Source: Macrotrachela quadricornifera
Taxonomy: Eukaryota; Rotifera; Eurotatoria; Philodinida; Philodinidae
Assembly: GCA_022393335.1 (NCBI GenBank)
Contig: JAJEKB010018365.1
Location: forward strand, 1-64,000
Direction of reading: 5' to 3'
DNA: 64,000 nucleotides
Part shown: positions 51,814 to 63,690 of the stretch, piece after piece
Numbering within the stretch: the stretch's first letter is position 1
How the letters are laid out: each line of letters starts with the position of its first letter
Notes under the pieces: model-generated
The model's input: only the letters and a program-made list of their open reading frames with translations
Database searches by the model: none
Told to the model about the DNA's origin: nothing
Translations under genes and position numbers: made by a program

Positions 51814-52941
51814 TTAAATGAAATGCCATTCGACATTAGTTTGACCAGTACCAAGTTCACCATTAATAGCAAGAAATGCATCTTCTGTTAAAGCAACATC
51901 ACCTACGAGAAAAAGAACAAGAAATAAATAATAATATAAATCAAATTTTTTTCTTTACCTTGTTGACATTGAGGACATCGATCAACAAATCGAACAACAA
52001 TTTCACCTTGTGGACCTTTTACTAAAGCTTTCTTGTTACAAATTGGATTGTTACTTGGAATACCGTCAACAGTGTATGGATCAAATTGTGCTTGATTAAG
52101 AGCAGCTGTATAAATCTTTTCATCACCTTCGCTTAATGAACGTGCTCGTTCAATACCACATGTTGAATAATCTGAGCCAGCTAAAGTTTCATTATAATAT
52201 GTTGCTTGACCTTGAAATTCACCTTCAATTGAAGCTGGTTCAACATCAGTTAATGATTTTTGTAATGCACAACCAAGAGTAGCTGCACCGCAACTATATT
52301 TATCAAAACTTTTTATTATAAAATACAAAAAAATTAATTACATACTATCCATATCGTGTACAACAAAGACCAGTACCACATGCTGTATAACGACAATTGC
52401 CATAAGAGACAACACCACAATGAGAAGCTGAATTTCCACAACTATTGATAATAAAATAATTTAAAAATAAAATAATTTTTCTCTTAAAAAAATGTCGTAC
52501 TATCCATATTGTGAACAACATGAACCAGATGGACAACCAGTTACTCGACAGTTGCTAACAACTGGAGCAGGTGCAGCACCACCACAATATGCAGCTGTAT
52601 TACCACAACTAATTTATCAAAAAATAATTTTTTAAAAAAATTTATTTCGAAAAATATATAATACATACTAGCCATAAGCTGAACAACAATAACCTGCTGC
52701 ACATCCTACAACGCGACAATCACGGGTAGCAACTACCACTGCAGCTGTACCACAATATTGGGTACTTGAGCCACAAAAACCAAATGCTGAACAGCAGAGA
52801 CCAGCACCACATCCTCCTCCACCAACCAAACAGTTGCCAGCTAGAAGATAATGAATAATTATTTATAGTAAAAATCATATATTTATTAAACTTACCAACA
52901 CTGCTCACAAGTGAGAATAATAATAAACTAACAGCAATCAT
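51814..52941 (-). CDS. Secreted protein with four CBM18 chitin-binding repeats and an expansin-like domain
   Basis: Six exons (52941-52896, 52840-52669, 52608-52501, 52441-52346, 52293-51959, 51902-51814) join in phase to 281 aa. A signal peptide (MIAVSLLLFSLVSSVAG) is followed by four hevein-type repeats with the core G-x-CCS/T-x-YGYCG: GLCCSAFGFCG, GYCCSAYGYCG, GSCCSQYGYCG and GLCCTRYGYCG. Three introns interrupt repeats at the identical place (phase 2, within the Tyr codon after YG). The C-terminal double-psi beta-barrel has GQATYYNETLAGSDYSTCG, AALNQAQFDP, VRFVDRCPQCQQGDVALT and ends VEWHFI, as in expansin/EXLX and barwin-like proteins. CBM18 with this barrel is typical of fungi and plants, so horizontal acquisition is likely. 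A role in loosening chitin- or cellulose-containing walls is an inference. Confidence 0.88.
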
Positions 52942-53583
52942 GATAGTGTATAGGATGTTTCGAATTCGAATGTAAAATGAAAATGAAACTTATTGATATA
53001 AAAATGCACGACGTTTTAACCTCCCTCTGTGTTCATATAGATCTCTAATCTATGAATAAATATTCGTGTATTAACGCATACATAAAAAAACAGTCCTTGA
53101 CGTCTACTTATTGTCTGACATTTTTGTTGTATATACACAAAAATTATAAATAATCTTATAGAAGGTCAAAATATATTTTATACAAGTTCGAACCTGACTT
53201 TTTAGTATTTAAATTAAAAAATACTTTTTACAATAATAAAAAGCAAACAGTAAAACGTGGATAAATCATATCAAACGATGTGTCTAATCCAAATAGTTGT
53301 AATAATTAAAGTTTTGTGTTAGATGTAGATTAGAATGAATACATATTTGTTTGACCAAAAGTTAAGTCAGTAAAAATACAGTTATCAATCAATTCATTTC
53401 AAATTAAAGTAATTTTTCCTTTCAGTATTTTGAAACAATTTTGCATTTGAATTATTTTCTATTTTTTATGACATTTAAATATCAATGTGAAAGATATTTT
53501 CATTTTTGTCTGTTAAAGTTCTATTTTAATTTGAACACAAAAAAAGAAAAACAAAAAACAGAATAAGAATGATTTTATTTGAT
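52942..53583. other. Non-coding stretch between minus-strand genes
   Basis: Upstream region of the chitin-binding/expansin-like gene and 3' flank of the SR-rich gene. AT-rich; no coding signal or repeat is seen. Confidence 0.4.
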
Positions 53584-56281
53584 TTATTCATTATCACATA
53601 AACAATCTTCAATATCATCAAATGATAATGATGAATCTTTTATAGATGCATAGAGTGCTTTGAGTAATTGTTCACTTTTTGGACCAGCTAAGAAAACACC
53701 ACGTCGTATTCCTGCTGCATCATAACATTTTAATGGAGCCCATTGAAGCAAACGTCTTCAAATAGATAAAAAATTTCTTAATAAAAAATATTAATAATTA
53801 TTAAGACTTACGTAATAGCTCGACATTCTGGACAATTATCTGAACGTGATGTGAATGTACTATTCGTTGTTTGAAATGGTGAAGTACTAGAAGATAAAAT
53901 ACCATTTTGAGTCGAAGTATTAAGTATAGGATTGGTGGATGACAATGGTAATGGTTGTTGTTGTTGTTGTTGTTGTTGCTGCTGTTGTGATAATGTTGTA
54001 TTTCCTGTACTTGTTGTTGACATTGGAATTTGTTGATAAGATGAAGATTGATCATTTAATGTATTAGAAACTAATCGATGTACAGACATATTGTTACCGC
54101 GAATTATAGAAGAAGGAGATAATTGATAATTTGGTTGCACGGATGTGTGTAAAGGAGAATGAGGACTATGTAAAGAAGAAATTGCTGGAGGTGGAGGCAA
54201 AGGTATAGTTGGAGCAAATGATGGAGGCGGTTGTAAAGGACCATTACTAGTAGTTGTAATCGAAGCTGGTGAAGGCAAAGATCGAATATAAGGTGGTTGC
54301 ACAGATGATTGAATATTAGATAATGTTGGACCCATTTGATTAGGAGGATGCAATGGAGCAGTTGGATTTGTTGTTGTTGAGATTGGACTTGAAGGTATTG
54401 GATGACTACTATAAATATATATTAACATTTATCTTCAACATACATAGACATTTTTAAATATTAGTAATAGTATATATGAAGGAAAGTTCTATCATGATTC
54501 TTACTAATATTGTCGATTTTGTCGATCAGTTGGTTGATGTTCTAAAAACAATATGTTGATAATTAATTAGATAATCATTTTTCAAAAAATTGTATGACTT
54601 ACTATGCGAACTCCGTCGACGACTTCGACTACGACCTAATAAACGAAATAATCAAATTTTGACTGTATATTTGTCTATAATTTGCTCACGTTGACTTGAA
54701 CGAGATCGTCGATTTTTACTTCGACTTGATCGACTTCCTTCAAGATACAAGTCCATGTTAAGAATCATTTTGTAATATACACTTACTACGTCCACGACCA
54801 TGTGATTGCCGATGTCCGCTTCTTGAACTTCGTAAACTATGAGATGATCGACGACTAGAGCGTGAGCTACGACCACGCGATTGACTTGCTAAGACAAAAT
54901 TTATATAATTTCTCAATTTTATTTGATTTTATTTCTTGATTACTTTGTCCATGACTTGTCCGTCGACTTCGATGAGATGTACGGGATTCTCTCGATCTGC
55001 TACGACTTGCTATGATATAAATAAACAAATGAACAGAAGAATGAAAAGCAGATACCTCGACTAGTTCGACTGAGACTTTTTGAACGATGACTATAACTTC
55101 TTGACATTCGTCGTCGATTTTTCTTTGTATGACTATGATGTAGATATCCTATCATAGGTGAAAATTTTCAAACATTATTTTATCAACAATCATCCAATAA
55201 GGCATGAGTTGTATTCTCATACAAACCTATCCTTTTACATACAATCCCATACGTTCCTTTACAATTGAATTACGACACAGTTTTTCACAAACATAGATCA
55301 CAATGAGATTGTAGTTAGGGCGTTATTGTATCACAATTGCTAAGAGAGACGGTATTGCTGAGATGTTCATATTATTCTTACTTATATTTAGAATTACTGG
55401 AAGTTTTTAGACTATAAAACTTACATAATTTAAAAAAATAAAAGAATAACTAAGAAACAAAATATTTAAAAAATAATTAATATCAGTAAAATATAATTTT
55501 TTGGTCTCCTTTTTGGTTTAGAAAAATATCATTTCAAATACATGTTATATCTGTTGTAGATGTTAGTTTATAGACTAACTCTTCCTGATTCACCTCTATT
55601 AAAACGAAATCAAAGTTTCATAGAGACTTCCTTTTATACAGTATCGTTGTAGTGAATTGTACAATGTGAGTAATGCGGCATAATTGCGTGTATTTGTGTC
55701 ATAGTAACCATAGTTTCTGATAGATTTGTATTACAATTAATACGCCTCAGTTACGGTGTAGAATTAGCTAGCCACATAACTGCACTGCAGTTATTAGAAA
55801 AGTGATGACAGGAAAACTTACGTTTACTATGATCATGATCTTTTTGATATTGTCCTTCCTTCCTTACAAAATCACTTTCATGTAATACATTAGATCCATC
55901 AGCACAAGTTGTAATAATACGAATAGGATGATACAATATACATTCACCATAGGTTTGTCCAGGTTGTGGTCGTGGTCTAATCATTGTCGAATCCATCAAT
56001 ATATTTTCATCATAATTATTCCAATGAGGATCGTTAAATGCTTTCATCTTTTTTCCGCAAAATTGATTTGAAGCTAAATTTGTCGTCATTATAGGTGTAT
56101 GACCACACATACCTGTCTGATTAATATGATTTATAAGTTGTGAAAGATTACAGAGAGCTTGAATAAGATTTTCACTATCATTGATTGACATTGCATTGCG
56201 TTGTTGACTGGATAATTCGATTGCTTTATAAAGTTCTTCAAGGGCATATAAAGCTGATTCAGCTGTACGTTGAATCGACAT
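53584..56281 (-). CDS. Arg/Ser-rich (SR-like) protein, unknown family
   Basis: Multi-exon gene. The first exon (56281-55822) encodes MSIQRTAESALYALEELYKA and a folded region with ECILYHPIRIITTC. After a 670-base intron, a series of small exons between about 55148 and 54600 encodes RS/RG dipeptides (for example RSYSHRSKSLSRTSR, SRGRSSRSSRRSSHSLRSSR). A large exon (about 54420-53810) encodes a Pro/Ser/Gln-rich low-complexity segment (PLPPPPAISS, then a run of 11 Gln) ending SDNCPECRAIT. The last exon encodes RLLQWAPLKCYDAAGIRRG and ends DIEDCLCDNE. RS repeats suggest a nuclear splicing or speckle protein; the conserved C-terminal block is not one I recognise. Exact small-exon borders were not all verified. 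Confidence 0.65.
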
Positions 56282-57586
56282 AATTCGAAACGAATTAATT
56301 GTATTAATTAATCAAAATAAAAAAAGAGACACTAATCGATATACTGTAATGATTAAAAAAATGTATAAAATAATCTATTATTTATTATTATTTCGATTAA
56401 ATTTTAATATGAGGCGCCATTTATTCCTGATATTTTACGTCATCTTTTTTTCTCTTATTTTCTAATGGCGTTGTATTGCAATTGAGTTCAAATAAAAAAA
56501 TAAAAATGACAAAAATAATGATTTAATATTTTTAATCATTTCTAGAAATTGAAATTCATTTAACAAAATCATATGTATATATATATATTAAAAACTAATG
56601 TCATCATTCAGCAAAATTAAACCGGAAATACAAAAATATTATTCTTGAACAATAAAAACAATGTATGAACATATGGCAATTAATTATTTACTGATCATTG
56701 CAAAAACAATGTCAATAAAAGAAAGATAATTAATACATAACATATTCTGAAAATGAGGAACACGTTTTTCTAGCATAACAAAAATAATTGATCACAAAGA
56801 ATTTTTTTCATATGTATTTGTATTATAAAATATTAAAAAATATTGTTGATTTTCAAGATTAATAAAAAAAGAAATAGAAAAAAAACTATAAATATTTTAT
56901 ATTTTCCCAATTCTCTAAATATCTAATGCATATATGAATGAGTCTCTCCATACTTTATGCTTTTTTTCATCAAGCAAAAAGTAATCAATTTTACAATTGA
57001 AAATCTTATCTATATATATTTTCTTTTTTAGATTTTCTTTTGTATATATTTATATTTTAGATGTATCTATCTATCATAAAATCATCTTATGAATATCCTA
57101 TTTAATAAATTATTATATTATTTTTATTTATAAATCTTTTACATATGGAAAACATGTGCTTTATTAAGAAACTACTTTCGAATGATTAATTTCTAAGATT
57201 TAGCATAATTCATTATATTTCTTTTGTCTAGAGTAATGAGGAAAACAATATATTAGTGTCACGACAGATACTTGGCAACTGCAGGAGTTCTGTTGACATA
57301 GAATAGTTCCTAGTCTTCGAGCGTCATAACATATGTGTATATTTGTCCCATATTCTTTTGTTTTCTTTTTTGTTTATTCTTCTTTTCTTCTACTCGTATT
57401 AATAATGTTATATACTCGTGATACCTCGATGCTGTCTACTGTTGATTATCATCAGCTTGACATAAAAAAAAATGGTACATAAAATTGATAAGAGTTATTT
57501 TCTACGAAAGAAAAAAAGCGAAAACATTGTATTTTTTTCTTCACTGCAAATTATCATCTAAACCTGATAATTTCTCGATACCAATT
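56282..57586. other. Non-coding stretch, about 1.3 kb
   Basis: Upstream region of the SR-rich gene, very AT-rich, with TATATATATATA runs at about 56575 and no supported ORF. Confidence 0.4.
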
Positions 57587-57766
57587 ATGAATAATACTCA
57601 TAATTTATCATCATCTATATCTGTTCAACAGCAATCTAAATCTAATGATTTTCTAACAGCTATTTGCGCTACAACAATCATTATCTTTTTTGCTACATGG
57701 ATATTTAAAAAAGCAACGTACGTAAATAAATCTTTGTACTCATTTTTTCTTTCCAATTTCAAATAG
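57587..57766 (+). CDS. Possible small membrane protein or first exon
   Basis: From MNNTHNLSSSISVQQQ the frame runs 60 codons and contains one hydrophobic segment (ICATTIIIFFATWIF) followed by KKAT and a GTACGT donor-like site. It could be a very small one-pass protein or the first exon of a gene whose other exons I cannot find. Composition before the helix looks coding (Ser/Asn/Gln-rich), but the evidence is thin. Confidence 0.28.
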   Translation: MNNTHNLSSSISVQQQSKSNDFLTAICATTIIIFFATWIFKKATYVNKSLYSFFLSNFK

Positions 57767-58260
57767 AACTAATATACAATATAAACAGTTTTACTTTTTT
57801 TTTATTATAATGAAAAAATATTAATAAGAATTCTGTTTCGATCGATTTCATACTTATTTTTTATAATTAAAAAAAAATTACATTGTATTTCTATGTTTTC
57901 TTTTCATCAGACGCTAATCATAAAATACATCATTACTCGTACCATATATTAGCTTAGAGTGCTTCAATAGAGTACAAAAAGTACTATGAATTAAGAATAG
58001 CAGAAATTTTTAATATGGGGTGATGTTCAGGAAAAAGGTAGTTGCTGTTCAATAAAGCTTCAAATATCGTTAATATTTCGCTAGAAACAGTTTGAATAAG
58101 TAAATGTATTGAATTACTAGACTTTATCGTTGTTAGACACATTATTATATTAATGAAGTATATCATTGTTTTAATCAATTTTAAAAATATGATTAAAATT
58201 TCAAAAGTTAATTTAAATAAGTAAAATAGTTAGTTTTAACTTATATCTTATACGACTAGG
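57767..58260. other. Non-coding stretch
   Basis: No supported gene. A minus-strand 64-codon ORF at 57984-58178 has a signal-peptide-like start but no other coding evidence, so it is not called. Confidence 0.35.
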
Positions 58261-58279
58261 TGCGTAGCAGCTCACAGTT

Positions 58280-58432
58280 CTTAGAACTGGATCCATTCTT
58301 CATTTCTTTTAATTTAGAATGTAATAAGCAACCAGTTCTTTTTTCGCGAACTGGTTTCATTGACCGGTTCTTTTTAAGAGAACGGGAACTGGTTGAGTCA
58401 ACCAGTTCAGTTCCTTGATCGAGAACTGTCAC
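58280..58432. repeat. Cluster of GAACTGGTTC-type palindromic motifs
   Basis: About eight copies of AACTGGTT/AACCAGTT or AACCGGTT-like motifs lie within 150 bases, in both orientations. They include a perfect 11-base inverted repeat with one central base (GAACTGGTTGA-g-TCAACCAGTTC, about 58386-58408), CCAGTTC...GCGAACTGG around 58331-58353, and GACCGGTTC at 58362. The core AACCGGTT is the known consensus of Grainyhead/CP2 factors, so this could be a regulatory cluster; it could also be a decayed satellite or cruciform-forming repeat. Confidence 0.6.
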
Positions 58433-58439
58433 ACATCTA

Positions 58440-60690
58440 TATATGACGTTAATAAAGAAAAATTGTTGCTAACTGTTAAGAGTAAGTGTTAAAATTCTGC
58501 GGTTATCGTATTTTATTTCATTTTTTCATTAGAATATAATAAATTTCCTATAAAAAAAAAATTAAGTCCATAATTCACTATAGGATTATTCATTATTCAA
58601 TAAGACAATGTTGAATAAAACTGAATCATATCATATCTGAGTAATAATTAAACGTTACCTGTCCTACTACACACTCTTTCCCCTCTGCAATAACTATAAA
58701 TATTATCATGACCATAAATCAAAAAATCGATATGGTTTGTTATTGCATAGTTTTCTGATTCATTATCACTCATTTTAATACAATGTCCATTTCATGCTTG
58801 ATTGATTTTTTTTCACCTGTAAATGAATATTTATATACTGGTATAATAGATAGAAAAAATATTTTATATTTTGAGTAACGTTTGCGTCACTAACAAAATA
58901 TATTGTGTTAAAAATAAAAAATTATGGCATCAATTGACAACAACAACAACAACAACATCAAAACTAATAAAAAGTAAGATAAACAATATTTTATTATAAT
59001 TCAGGAAATAATCTCATTTCGTGATAATAAAAACTTCGTTTTGTTCGATTCTATTTAAAGGAGGACATCCTTTTTATCTTTAGTCTATTTTTATCAACAG
59101 AAAATTTGATAAGAGAAAAAAAAATAATGAAGACAGATGATGATGATTATGATGATGGTGATTATTGTGTGTTTGAAGTACTTTAGTCTTTGATCATATT
59201 ACCTGTCATGGTTTATGTGCGTGTTAATGCATTCGATTCTTTTTTTCATCGTTCCATGTTATTCTATAATGACACTATATAAAGCTTATACACTTTACAT
59301 GCGTAGTAAAAGTAGTATTTTTGTTTTTTATTGTTTAAATTTCTTATCTTCTCAATTTCTTCGAAATAAGGTAACATATTGATAAATAACATATAAAAAA
59401 AAACAATTTATATTTTGACATAGTTATTTTTATATATGAAAAATTGCAATAATTTATTATGTTAATAAATGAGCTTTTTAAGGATTACATTTTAATATAT
59501 AAGATAAAAAGAAAAAAATAAATCTTTAACTAGTATGTTAAATGAAATGAATATATAATTGAGATCGATGAAATTATTAAAACGTATGATATTAAATCTT
59601 ATGAAATAAAAATATTGACTAAGTTATGATTATCATGTGTACCACATTCAAATAAATCAAGGTAAGATAAAACAAAACAATGTCTTCTTCATTCTTTAAG
59701 TTTGTGCTCATTATTTGTAAAATAACGGCATTCCGCAACGATACCTTTTTTCTTTCATTCACTTACTTTCTCTCTCGTTCTCGCAACTCACGTCATAATT
59801 TCCTTCTAGTACGAACAACAACAATAACAATCAAAACAAAAAAAGCTATTCAAAGAATTGCATAAAAACACTGTTTGACGAACATTAAGCTCATTTTTTT
59901 TTCTTTCAATTACTTCTCTTATATTATTTCATTTTGTTCGACTCTTTAAACGACACGATCGTTTTTCTTTTGCCTTCTTTTTAAGAGTGGTAGTAGTTAA
60001 AAAATGACATGAACGTATGAGTTCATTAGTTAAATATATAAAAGAAGGTTTTCTCGTTAACGTTGCATGTGTTCAAATAATGTGTATTAGTTATATTTTA
60101 TTAATGAAAATAATAAAAGAAAAAGAAAGAGAGAAGAAAATCGATGCTTAAATGTTGAATATATATTTTTTGTTTATTAAGAAAGACCGAGTAAGCTCTA
60201 TTTTAAAATTTATAAAAATTATTGTGCATAATGTTTATCTGTACTCTCACTCGAGTTTATTTAAAGGACAAGAGTAAGTTTTTTTTGCTTACAATAAAAA
60301 AGAAAATAATTTGTAAAAAAACAAAAAAGACATTTTTTTTGCAATATAAGTCACTTTCTCTCTGTACTGAAAATTCAATACTTCTTAGTTATAATTTAAT
60401 ACTTTTAAAGGTTTCATTATATTCTTTTATATATAATAAAATAATAAGTTTATATGAGAACATTCATTTTTATTTGTTCTAAATTCATAATAGACATTGT
60501 AAATATCCATTTTCTTTTACCTAGATGAGCGAAATCTATTGTTCCACTTATTCTTACCATTTTTATTTCTTGAGAATGTTATTCTAAAAAAGCATTTTTT
60601 CAAATATTATTACTTTTATCGAAGACAAAATAAACTCATATTTTTTGTACTTACTTTAGTGTTACTGGTTTTATTCGTAAGCTATTCAAT
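58440..60690. other. Non-coding stretch upstream of the kinase gene
   Basis: About 2.2 kb without a supported gene. Around 58924 a short frame (MASIDNNNNN...) ends in a GTAAGA donor-like site and might be an untraced 5' exon, but no partner exon was found. Pyrimidine-rich sequence at 59735-59780 has no coding features. Confidence 0.35.
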
Positions 60691-62347
60691 ATGGCATCGA
60701 TTCGTTCTCTTAGTACATCAAAATCATCTGAACGTTTATTAACACGACGTTTAAATCGTACAACAACTACAACTATAACCTCTTCTCAAAGAAAACTAAC
60801 ATTAAATAAATCAACTGCAATCCAAATAACAACGTCTCAACAAAAATTATCTAGATTGCCTTTGAAAAAAAGTTCTAATGGTTCACCAATATCAACTGTC
60901 GGACTTAAATTATATAAAACAAACACACCAACCGACAATATTGAATCAACAACAGATAAAATGGCTTCTACTACACTTCATGATTTACCTTCAATTCGAA
61001 CACGTTCAAGAACAATGAACACTGTAGATAATTCAATTTCGCGAATTAATTCCGATACAAATAAATCTGTTGAAGATCAAAAAAGTGATATACGTAGAAT
61101 ATCATCACCATCCATTATATCTTCTTTAAATAATAATGATTTTACATTAGAATCATTTGATACTCTACGAACTATTGGTACCGGTAAGATCTTTTACAGA
61201 AAAGAAAAAGACAATGAAATTAAACAACAAGTTTTTTTAACAATTTTCTTTAGGAACATTTGGTCGTGTACAAGTCGTTTGCCATCGTGATACAAATGCA
61301 TATTATGCACTTAAAACAATGTCTATAAAACGTATTGTTGAATCACAACAAATTGAACATGTACGAAATGAAAAATATATTTTATCACATATTGATCATC
61401 CATTTCTTGTACGTTTATATTGGACAACACATAATAATAGTTTACTTTATCTTTTACTTGAATATTTACCTGGTGGGGAACTTTTTCAAATGATGCGTAA
61501 ACGAGAAAAATTTGATTCTAAAATAGCTATATTTTATGCCAGTGAAGTTTTACTTGGACTTGATTATTTACATCATTTAGATATACTTTATCGAGATTTA
61601 AAACCGGTAAGAAATATATATATATTTTTTTTTGAAAAATCATAATGAAAGTTTTTATATTTTTATATTTAAAAGGAAAATATTTTATTGGATAGTGAAG
61701 GACATATACGTCTAGTTGATTTTGGTTTTGCGAAAGAAACTAAAGAAAGAACATTTACACTCTGTGGTACTGTTGATTATCTTGCTCCAGGTTTGAATTG
61801 AATCAATATTTCTTCCTTTCATTTCTCAATTCTCATTTTATATTCTAGAAGTTGTTCAAAATCGTGGTCATCACAAAGCATCCGATTGGTGGGCATTTGG
61901 GGTTCTTATATATGAAATGCTTTCTGGTTGTTAACCATAAAGAATAAAAAAAAAAAATAATAATAATTTTTTCTTTTCCTATCTTTAGGCTATCCACCAT
62001 TCTACGATACTGATCAATTTGTAGCATACCAAAAAATTCTTTCCGGAAAAATCGAATTTCCACGCCATTTTGATTATGCTGCCAAACAATTAATTCGTAA
62101 ATTACTTCATATAGATCAAGCTCAACGACTTGGTTCAGCAAAAAATGGTGGTGATGAAATCAAACGTGAACAATGGTTTGTTGGTGTATCATGGACAGAT
62201 ACATTTCAACGGAAAGTAAAGCCACCTATAAAACCAACAGTTAAATCACCAGGTGATACAGAAAATTTTGATTCATATGACGAATTTGATATAAAATTAA
62301 CACCACAAGCAGCAAAATATGAAGTGCAACTATTTAAAGATTTCTAA
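60691..62347 (+). CDS. PRKX/PKA-like cAMP-dependent protein kinase catalytic subunit
   Basis: AGC-family Ser/Thr kinase. Exons 60691-61183, 61254-61606, 61676-61790, 61849-61926 and 61989-62347 join in phase to 465 aa. A 150-residue Ser/Thr/Arg-rich N-terminal extension precedes the kinase domain: Gly loop GTGTFGRV, catalytic Lys in [14 protein letters not shown], catalytic loop LYRDLKPENILL, DFGFAKE, activation segment [15 protein letters not shown] with the phospho-Thr equivalent to PKA T197, [15 protein letters not shown], and the C-terminal tail ending QLFKDF (the hydrophobic FxxF-type end). [19 protein letters not shown] and KNGGDEIK favour PRKX over PKA-Calpha. GTPEY is replaced by GTVDY. 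All catalytic residues are present. The long N-terminus is unusual for the family. Confidence 0.92.
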
Positions 62348-63522
62348 AAGAAAAAGAAAAGTATATATCTATCAATATATATGAATGAATGCTGAATGCA
62401 TTTTATTTTTGTTGGTATATATATATATATATATTTTTTATTCTTTGTTGTGAATATCGTTTGATCTGTTTATTTTTTTTTTCTGATGATTGTACATTGA
62501 TTTTATTTTGTGTCATAGACAATATGTGAGAAGAATTAAAAAAATATATTTTGAATTTATTATCTTCACATTTAAAAAGATTATCTTTATTAATTATATA
62601 AATTATTTTAATTCAATTTAAATATGACTATTCTAGTTTTACATGTTCATGTTCTTATATTACCAAGGTCTTTTCTAATAATGTACATTCTATATTATAT
62701 TGATGCGGAATTTTTTTCGATTGTCATAATTAATAATCACTATTTTTATTTCGAATGTTCTACATGAGTAATAATTTAATGCTAACACCAATAATCTCTT
62801 TTGAATGAATAGTTTTTTTTCTTATAACATATCTTATGCAAAAAGTTAATTTTTTTTCTAGTACTAAGATATATAATTATTCTACAATAAGAAAGCGTCT
62901 ATATAAATTATTCAACATAGAGGAGAATATATTCCAGTCAAGAAAACTAATAAAAACGAGACTAAAATTAAATGTATTGCTTGTCAGTCAAATAAATACA
63001 ACTATCAAATAATTGATTATCGAAAAAGATGAATTTAGTATACGAAGATGAGACAAAAAAAATAGTTTGAGAATAATAAAACAAAAGTACTATCAAACTT
63101 CTCTGCGATAAAAACATAATATTATCCGATAATAGTCTTTATATGGATATTTATATAACTATTGCAATACTTTATCTAGCCCGTTATGGCATATATCTAA
63201 AGCACAATTTTTATTAAAGGTCTCATTCATATATATTCAGTCTCTTGCTGTCTTCTAATCAAATATATTCGTTATTGTTTTCTCCTGGTTTCTTTCTTGT
63301 TTGTCATTTTTGCTTTGATATTATAACTTTTGTATTCTCCAGCTCTATTATGTTATCTTATAATACATTTCATCAATTTCTTTGACAAACGATGGAGACG
63401 GATATAGTACAGGCTAGATGAATTGTATAGCTATTATACAAGATTACCAAAAATGTTTTTCCATGGGGTAACATTGTGCTTTCAAATAAAAACAGCAACA
63501 ACAACAACAATATTTTATACTA
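62348..63522. other. Non-coding stretch downstream of the kinase gene
   Basis: 3' flank with TATATATATATATA near 62417 and AT-rich intergenic DNA. No supported gene or RNA. Confidence 0.4.
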
Positions 63523-63690
63523 AATTAAAGCGTGTCAAAAATAGAATATATCAGTACTAAATAATAAGAATTATGGCAGTTTTTCAGTGTCGAGTTCAAA
63601 AAATTCATGAAATTTGATGCCATAGTGACATAGAAAGATTTCTTTCAAGAAGTCAATCTAACTGAATCTGATCTAAAATGATGAATATCA
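63523..63690 (+). repeat. Second copy (left end) of the 31894-32373 TIR element
   Basis: Begins AATTAAAGCGTGTCAAAA and shares TATCAGTA, CTAAATAATAAGAATTA and CTAAAATGATGAATATCA with 31895-32066 in the same order. The rest differs, and no inverted right end is seen before the window ends. It is a dispersed repeat copy, either truncated or with its right part internally different. Confidence 0.65.

Noticed and set aside
53150..53220. Possible tRNA (sequence AAGTTCGAACCTGA resembling a T-arm/B-box)
   Set aside because: No acceptor stem, D-arm or A-box could be paired around it.
53801..54055. 84-codon ORF rich in Gln and Asn
   Set aside because: Shifted frame over the poly-Gln/Pro exon of the SR-rich gene.
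57984..58178. 64-codon minus-strand ORF with a signal-like start
   Set aside because: No partner exons, no Cys pattern or domain, and chance ORFs of this size are common in this base composition.
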